Shown one piece after another: positions 45,287-49,085 of a stretch of 49,085 bases of DNA (the first letter of the stretch is position 1; each line of letters opens with the position of its first letter). Both the position numbers and the translations under genes were made by a program. Source of the stretch: Clostridiales bacterium (GTDB taxonomy: Bacteria > Bacillota > Clostridia > Peptostreptococcales > Anaerovoracaceae); the NCBI GenBank assembly GCA_015058205.1, contig SVCS01000004.1, positions 1 to 49,085 of the forward strand, in the 5' to 3' direction. The notes under the pieces were generated by a model, which was not told the DNA's origin, made no database searches, and saw only the letters and a list, made by a program, of their open reading frames with translations.

Positions 45287-46900
45287 TTATTTATTTTTCG
45301 TGAGCGTTCCCATGATATTTCTTCCTATGGTTGAACCGATATTGCCGAAGATCGTCCTTCCTTTTTTTCCGAGAACTGCCTCTCCGACGATTTTGCCAAC
45401 TTCTCTGCCGACAGAGCTGCCTGTTGTCTTGGCAACGTTGGTCTTGATTTTGTTCACTTCTTTTTCTTTCTTCGCAGCTTCCTTTTCTGCTTCCTTCTGG
45501 GCTTTCTCTTCGGCTTTTGCCTGTTCCTTTGCTTCTTTTTCTTCCTGCTTCTGCTGGGCCGCCAGTGCTGCAGCCTGCTCCTGAGCTTCCGTAACTTGGG
45601 CTTTCATCCTTGTCAGAACTTCATAAGCGGAATCCGGATCGACCGCGGTTCCGTACTTTGTGTACAGCAAGGACTCCTTGACCAGTCTGTCTCTTGTCTC
45701 GTCGGAGATGGCTCCCATGGAGCTCTCAGGCGGAAGTATGTAAGCATATTCGGCTACCGAAGGAGCGCCGTTCTCGTCCAGTGTGGAAACAACCGCTTCT
45801 CCTGTGCCCAGATTCTTCAATACATCCTCAGTATTGAAGTCAGGATTCTCTCTGAAGGAATCTGCGGCAGCCTTCACGACCTTCTGTTCTGCAGGCGTAT
45901 ATGCATGCAGACCATGCTCGATCTTATTGCCCAGCTGCGCCATGACTGCGCTTGGGATGTCGCCAGGGCTCTGTGTAATGAAGAAGAGTCCGATTCCCTT
46001 GGAACGTATCAGCTTCACAACCTGCTGGATCTTTTCCAGAAGCGCTTTTGATGCGTTGTTAAACAGCAAGTGCGCTTCATCAAAGAAGAAGACCATCTTC
46101 GGCTTTTCCAGATCACCCACTTCAGGAAGAATCTCGAAGAGCTCGCTGAGCAGATACAGCATAAACGCAGAATAGAGTTTCGGCTTGCTGATCAGTGTCT
46201 CTGCATCCAGAATGTTGACCATACCTCTGCCGTCAGGGCCGAGGGTGAAGAAGTCAGTGATGTTGATGGCTGGTTCTCCGAAGAATCTGTCTGCGCCTTC
46301 TGCTTCCAGCGCTACGATGGAGCGGATGATCGTCGCCATGGACGTCTTTGTGATATGGCCGTACTCCATCTCAAAATCCGATGCATTCTCCGAAATGTAT
46401 GTAAGCATGGACTTCAGATCCTTCGTATCTATCAGCAGCATCTGCTGATCGTCTGCAATCTTGTAAGAAACAGCCAGCAAATCTGACTGCGTCTCGTTCA
46501 GATCCAGAATCTGTGCCATGAGCTGCGGTCCCATCTCGCTGACCGTGGTTCTGAGCGGAATGCCCTTCTCACCGTAGATATCATATATGGTTACCGGGAA
46601 GCCTCTGTATTGGAACTGCTCTCTGATATCAAAGCGGTCGAGTCGCTTCTGCATGCCTTCATTGTCCTCGCCGGGAACAGCGATTCCGGCCATATCCCCC
46701 TTGACATCTGAGAAGAATGTCGGAACTCCCATATCTGAGAAAGACTCTGCCAGAACTTTCAGTGTGACTGACTTTCCGGTACCCGTCGCGCCGCCGATAA
46801 ATCCATGTCGGTTTGCCATCGATGGATTCAGATATATCTTCTCGTCAGGTCTTTCTTCCGGGCCTTTTTTCGCGAAATAAATCTTCCCATTATCGTTCAT
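45287..46900 (-). CDS. HerA/YjgR-like (DUF853-type) ATPase
   Basis: HGFIGGATGTGKSVTLKVLAESFSDMGVPTFFSDVKGDMAGIA...KMVFFFDEAHLLF...FFITQSPGDIPSAVMAQLGNKIEHGLHAYTPAEQKVVKAAA; Ala/Lys/Glu coiled-coil tail. Confidence 0.92.
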   Translation of the reverse strand: MNDNGKIYFAKKGPEERPDEKIYLNPSMANRHGFIGGATGTGKSVTLKVLAESFSDMGVPTFFSDVKGDMAGIAVPGEDNEGMQKRLDRFDIREQFQYRGFPVTIYDIYGEKGIPLRTTVSEMGPQLMAQILDLNETQSDLLAVSYKIADDQQMLLIDTKDLKSMLTYISENASDFEMEYGHITKTSMATIIRSIVALEAEGADRFFGEPAINITDFFTLGPDGRGMVNILDAETLISKPKLYSAFMLYLLSELFEILPEVGDLEKPKMVFFFDEAHLLFNNASKALLEKIQQVVKLIRSKGIGLFFITQSPGDIPSAVMAQLGNKIEHGLHAYTPAEQKVVKAAADSFRENPDFNTEDVLKNLGTGEAVVSTLDENGAPSVAEYAYILPPESSMGAISDETRDRLVKESLLYTKYGTAVDPDSAYEVLTRMKAQVTEAQEQAAALAAQQKQEEKEAKEQAKAEEKAQKEAEKEAAKKEKEVNKIKTNVAKTTGSSVGREVGKIVGEAVLGKKGRTIFGNIGSTIGRNIMGTLTKNK

Positions 46901-46998
46901 AACAGTACCTCCTGAGTACTCCCTGTTTCACGCATAAATATACGAATACATTATACTACATATAGGGGTTCAAGTGCGCTTTAATTTACTGAAAACAC

Positions 46999-47027
46999 AA
47001 AAAAAGACGCGCCATTTCAGCGCGCTT
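46999..47027 (-). terminator. Terminator at end of metF-yfcE transcript
   Basis: Minus strand aaagCGCGCtgaaatgGCGCGtcttttttttg. Confidence 0.75.
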
Positions 47028-47071
47028 TCCTGTGTGCCGCAAAATCAATAAAACGTCTCGCAGATAACGTC

Positions 47072-47554
47072 TTACAGATACGAGATCGATGCAGCAAAAC
47101 CATCCCTGTCTGCCGTCATCACCGCCGCGGAGCCTTTGCTGTTCATCTCACGCGGCCGCCGGGTGCTGCCCGGGTTTACGAACAGGATGCCATTTCTCTC
47201 TTCAATCACCGCTCTATGAGTGTGTCCGAAGCAGACCGCCGCGCATTTCTCACGTCTCGCCAGATATTCAGCGCTTTCCAGGGAGAATCCCACATCCTCA
47301 TTGTGCCCGTGGATGACCAGAATATTCCCTGCCGGTGTCTGGGCGACTTTAAACTCTTCACCCCAGCCGCCGTCGCAGTTACCGTGTACAGCAAAGACCC
47401 TCTGTCCATATATTTCAGAAAGCCTCACCCCATCACTGTAAAAATCACCGCAGTGGATGATGAAATCAACGGGCCCTCCTTTCAGGGCCCTGTCGTATAG
47501 TTCTATTGCATTTTTCAAGTCACCGTGAGTATCGCTCACGACAAAAATTCTCAT
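47072..47554 (-). CDS. YfcE/MJ0936-family metallophosphodiesterase
   Basis: MRIFVVSDTHGDLKNAIELYD...IIHCGDFYSDG...VHGNCDGG...GHTHRAVIEERNGILFVNPGSTRRPR. Confidence 0.92.
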   Translation of the reverse strand: MRIFVVSDTHGDLKNAIELYDRALKGGPVDFIIHCGDFYSDGVRLSEIYGQRVFAVHGNCDGGWGEEFKVAQTPAGNILVIHGHNEDVGFSLESAEYLARREKCAAVCFGHTHRAVIEERNGILFVNPGSTRRPREMNSKGSAAVMTADRDGFAASISYL

Positions 47555-48429
47555 AACAAATCCTTGATTCCTTCGTGCACTCTGACTGCTACCTTCGGAT
47601 CGTTCATGGTGTAAATATGAACGCCGTCAACACCGCGTGCAATCAGGTCTCGGCACTGTCCTACTGCATACTCGATGCCCGCTTCATACAGGGCTTTCGG
47701 TTCATGCTGGTAGCGTGCAATCATCTCAGTGAAATCATGAGGCAGACTTGCACCGGAGAGTTGAACTGTCTTCTCGATCTGCTTCGCCTTGACGATCGGC
47801 ATAATGCCAGCGGAAATCGGAACATGTATGCCATCTTCTCTGACTCGCTCCAGGAAACTGCAGAACTTGTAATTGTCAAAGAACAGCTGTGAAATCAGCA
47901 CTCTGACGCCTGCGCCGATCTTATACTTCAGATTCTGGATGTCCTCCTCCAGAGAGTTTGCTTCGTAGTGCCCCTCCGGATAGCATGCTCCCATGATCTC
48001 CAGCTCGCCTCTGGATTTTCTCTGTATCTCAATGGCCAGTTCATTGGCATGTGCGAATTCCCGCTTGATGTCTTCGCCGGGAACAATATCGCCGCGCAGG
48101 GCCATGATGTTTTCGATCTTCGCATCCCTGAGCATCTGTATCATGGTCTTGACGTCTTCCTGACTTGAATTGATGCAGGTCAGATGCGCCAATGTCTCAA
48201 TCTTATATTCTTTCTTGATATTCGACGCGATTTCACAGGTTGAAAAGTCAGCGACACTTCCGCCGGCGCCGTAAGTCACGCTGATAAAATCCGGCTCTGT
48301 CACCTTCAGGATCTCAACTGCTTCATAAATGGAGTCCCTGTTGCTTTTGCGCTTCGGTGGGAATACCTCCAGCGAAAAAACAGGTTTCCCTTCTGCTCTC
48401 TTTTTCTTATATATCTCCGGGATTTTCAT
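47551..48429 (-). CDS. metF: 5,10-methylenetetrahydrofolate reductase
   Basis: PVFSLEVFPPKRKSN...DFISVTYGAGGS...LAHLTCINSSQEDV...NIMALRGDIVPGEDI...GVRVLISQLFFDNYKF. Confidence 0.96.
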   Translation of the reverse strand: MKIPEIYKKKRAEGKPVFSLEVFPPKRKSNRDSIYEAVEILKVTEPDFISVTYGAGGSVADFSTCEIASNIKKEYKIETLAHLTCINSSQEDVKTMIQMLRDAKIENIMALRGDIVPGEDIKREFAHANELAIEIQRKSRGELEIMGACYPEGHYEANSLEEDIQNLKYKIGAGVRVLISQLFFDNYKFCSFLERVREDGIHVPISAGIMPIVKAKQIEKTVQLSGASLPHDFTEMIARYQHEPKALYEAGIEYAVGQCRDLIARGVDGVHIYTMNDPKVAVRVHEGIKDLL

Positions 48430-48464
48430 CTCATCACCCCCACTCTCTGCGCCATCTGCGCAGT

Positions 48465-49085
48465 TTATTTGTAAACATTGAACGTCACGATAATTCTGTC
48501 CTTGCGGCTTCTGCCTCCCGTTTCTGCAAGAACGACTTTGCCTTTGCCGCGCAGGACGATTCTATCGCCTTCCGTGATCTCCTGATCCACCTTGAGCGCT
48601 TCCATACTGTTGACCGAAACGATGCCTCGCCGAATGGCTTCTGCCGCTTTTGCCCTTGATAATGCAAAGGCAGACGAGACGATGTTGTCCAGCCGCAGGG
48701 ATGCTACCGTGTCGTGCTTCTGCACGATATTCATCACGCTGGTCTCAAGTCTGTCAATCGGCAGAATCTCCACGGTCAGATTCGTGCGTCCTGCCTTATC
48801 ATAATTCATCTCGATGAACTGCGCAACGCCTGTTTCAACAATGATGTCAGCCCCTCCGCCTGTCTTCTCATCCGGCTGTCGGACGAGAATGTCGCCGGTT
48901 ACTTCCCGATCCAGCCCAAGGGCCAGAAGTGAACCCAGATAGTCTCTGTGGGTCAGAATACGTCCGCCCTTCGGTGCGGTCACCCTGACGATCCGCACGA
49001 GGTCAGATACTTCTTCCGGTACCTGCCATCCATCGGATGCATCCGGCATTTCAATGTAGTCTGGCAGAAACACCGGCATGCAGCG
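48465..49085 (-). CDS. ylmH: YlmH-family S4-domain RNA-binding protein (5' end truncated by window edge)
   Basis: TAPKGGRILTHRDYLGSLLALGLDREVTGDILV...HDTVASLRLDNIVSSAFALSRAKAAEAIRRGIVSVNSMEALKVDQEITEGDRIVLRGKGKVVL. The frame stays open to the window end. Confidence 0.93.
   Translation of the reverse strand, partial: RCMPVFLPDYIEMPDASDGWQVPEEVSDLVRIVRVTAPKGGRILTHRDYLGSLLALGLDREVTGDILVRQPDEKTGGGADIIVETGVAQFIEMNYDKAGRTNLTVEILPIDRLETSVMNIVQKHDTVASLRLDNIVSSAFALSRAKAAEAIRRGIVSVNSMEALKVDQEITEGDRIVLRGKGKVVLAETGGRSRKDRIIVTFNVYK

Noticed and set aside
1-49085. CRISPR arrays, prophage, transposases, toxin-antitoxin or defence islands
   Set aside because: No regularly spaced repeats, terminal inverted repeats, integrase, transposase or phage structural genes were recognised. 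The HerA-like ATPase lacks a NurA/Sir2-SIR2 defence partner next to it.

Overview
This is a 49 kb, predominantly minus-strand bacterial chromosomal segment of about 50% GC. Gene content looks like an anaerobic, amino-acid-using Clostridia-type Firmicute (inference only). I see about 42 protein-coding genes and two tRNAs (Arg-ACG, Ala-CGC). There is no rRNA, CRISPR array, transposase or integrase. Conserved blocks: (i) rlmD / whiA / BKACE (kce-like) / rapZ / MurB-PHP fusion; (ii) an AI-2E-family transporter gene downstream of a degenerate Fic-like protein and a cysteine-free MoaA-like half-protein; (iii) dsdA, tRNA-Arg, xth, a GNAT pair, an APC permease and an Xaa-Pro aminopeptidase; (iv) an accessory catabolic region (about 18-33.5 kb) with SDR, class III aminotransferase, two AraC regulators of the same subfamily, an MBL-rubredoxin fusion, EutH, and a duplicated amidohydrolase + carboxylesterase module with a GPH-type transporter; (v) a tightly overlapping operon MFS / Sir2 / TerC / MntP / DMT / Fe-ADH / DDAH; (vi) glnA, metH lacking the reactivation domain, a HerA-like ATPase, a YfcE-type phosphodiesterase, metF and ylmH. 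The most interesting signals are the degenerate Fic/MoaA pair, the duplicated esterase/amidohydrolase island, a probable leaderless AraC mRNA, a triple CCGTAG inverted-repeat array, a 3 x 29 bp tandem repeat abutting a start codon, a frameshifted zinc-ribbon gene, and possible competing hairpins in the whiA leader. Domain calls come from reading motifs by eye. No database search was run.
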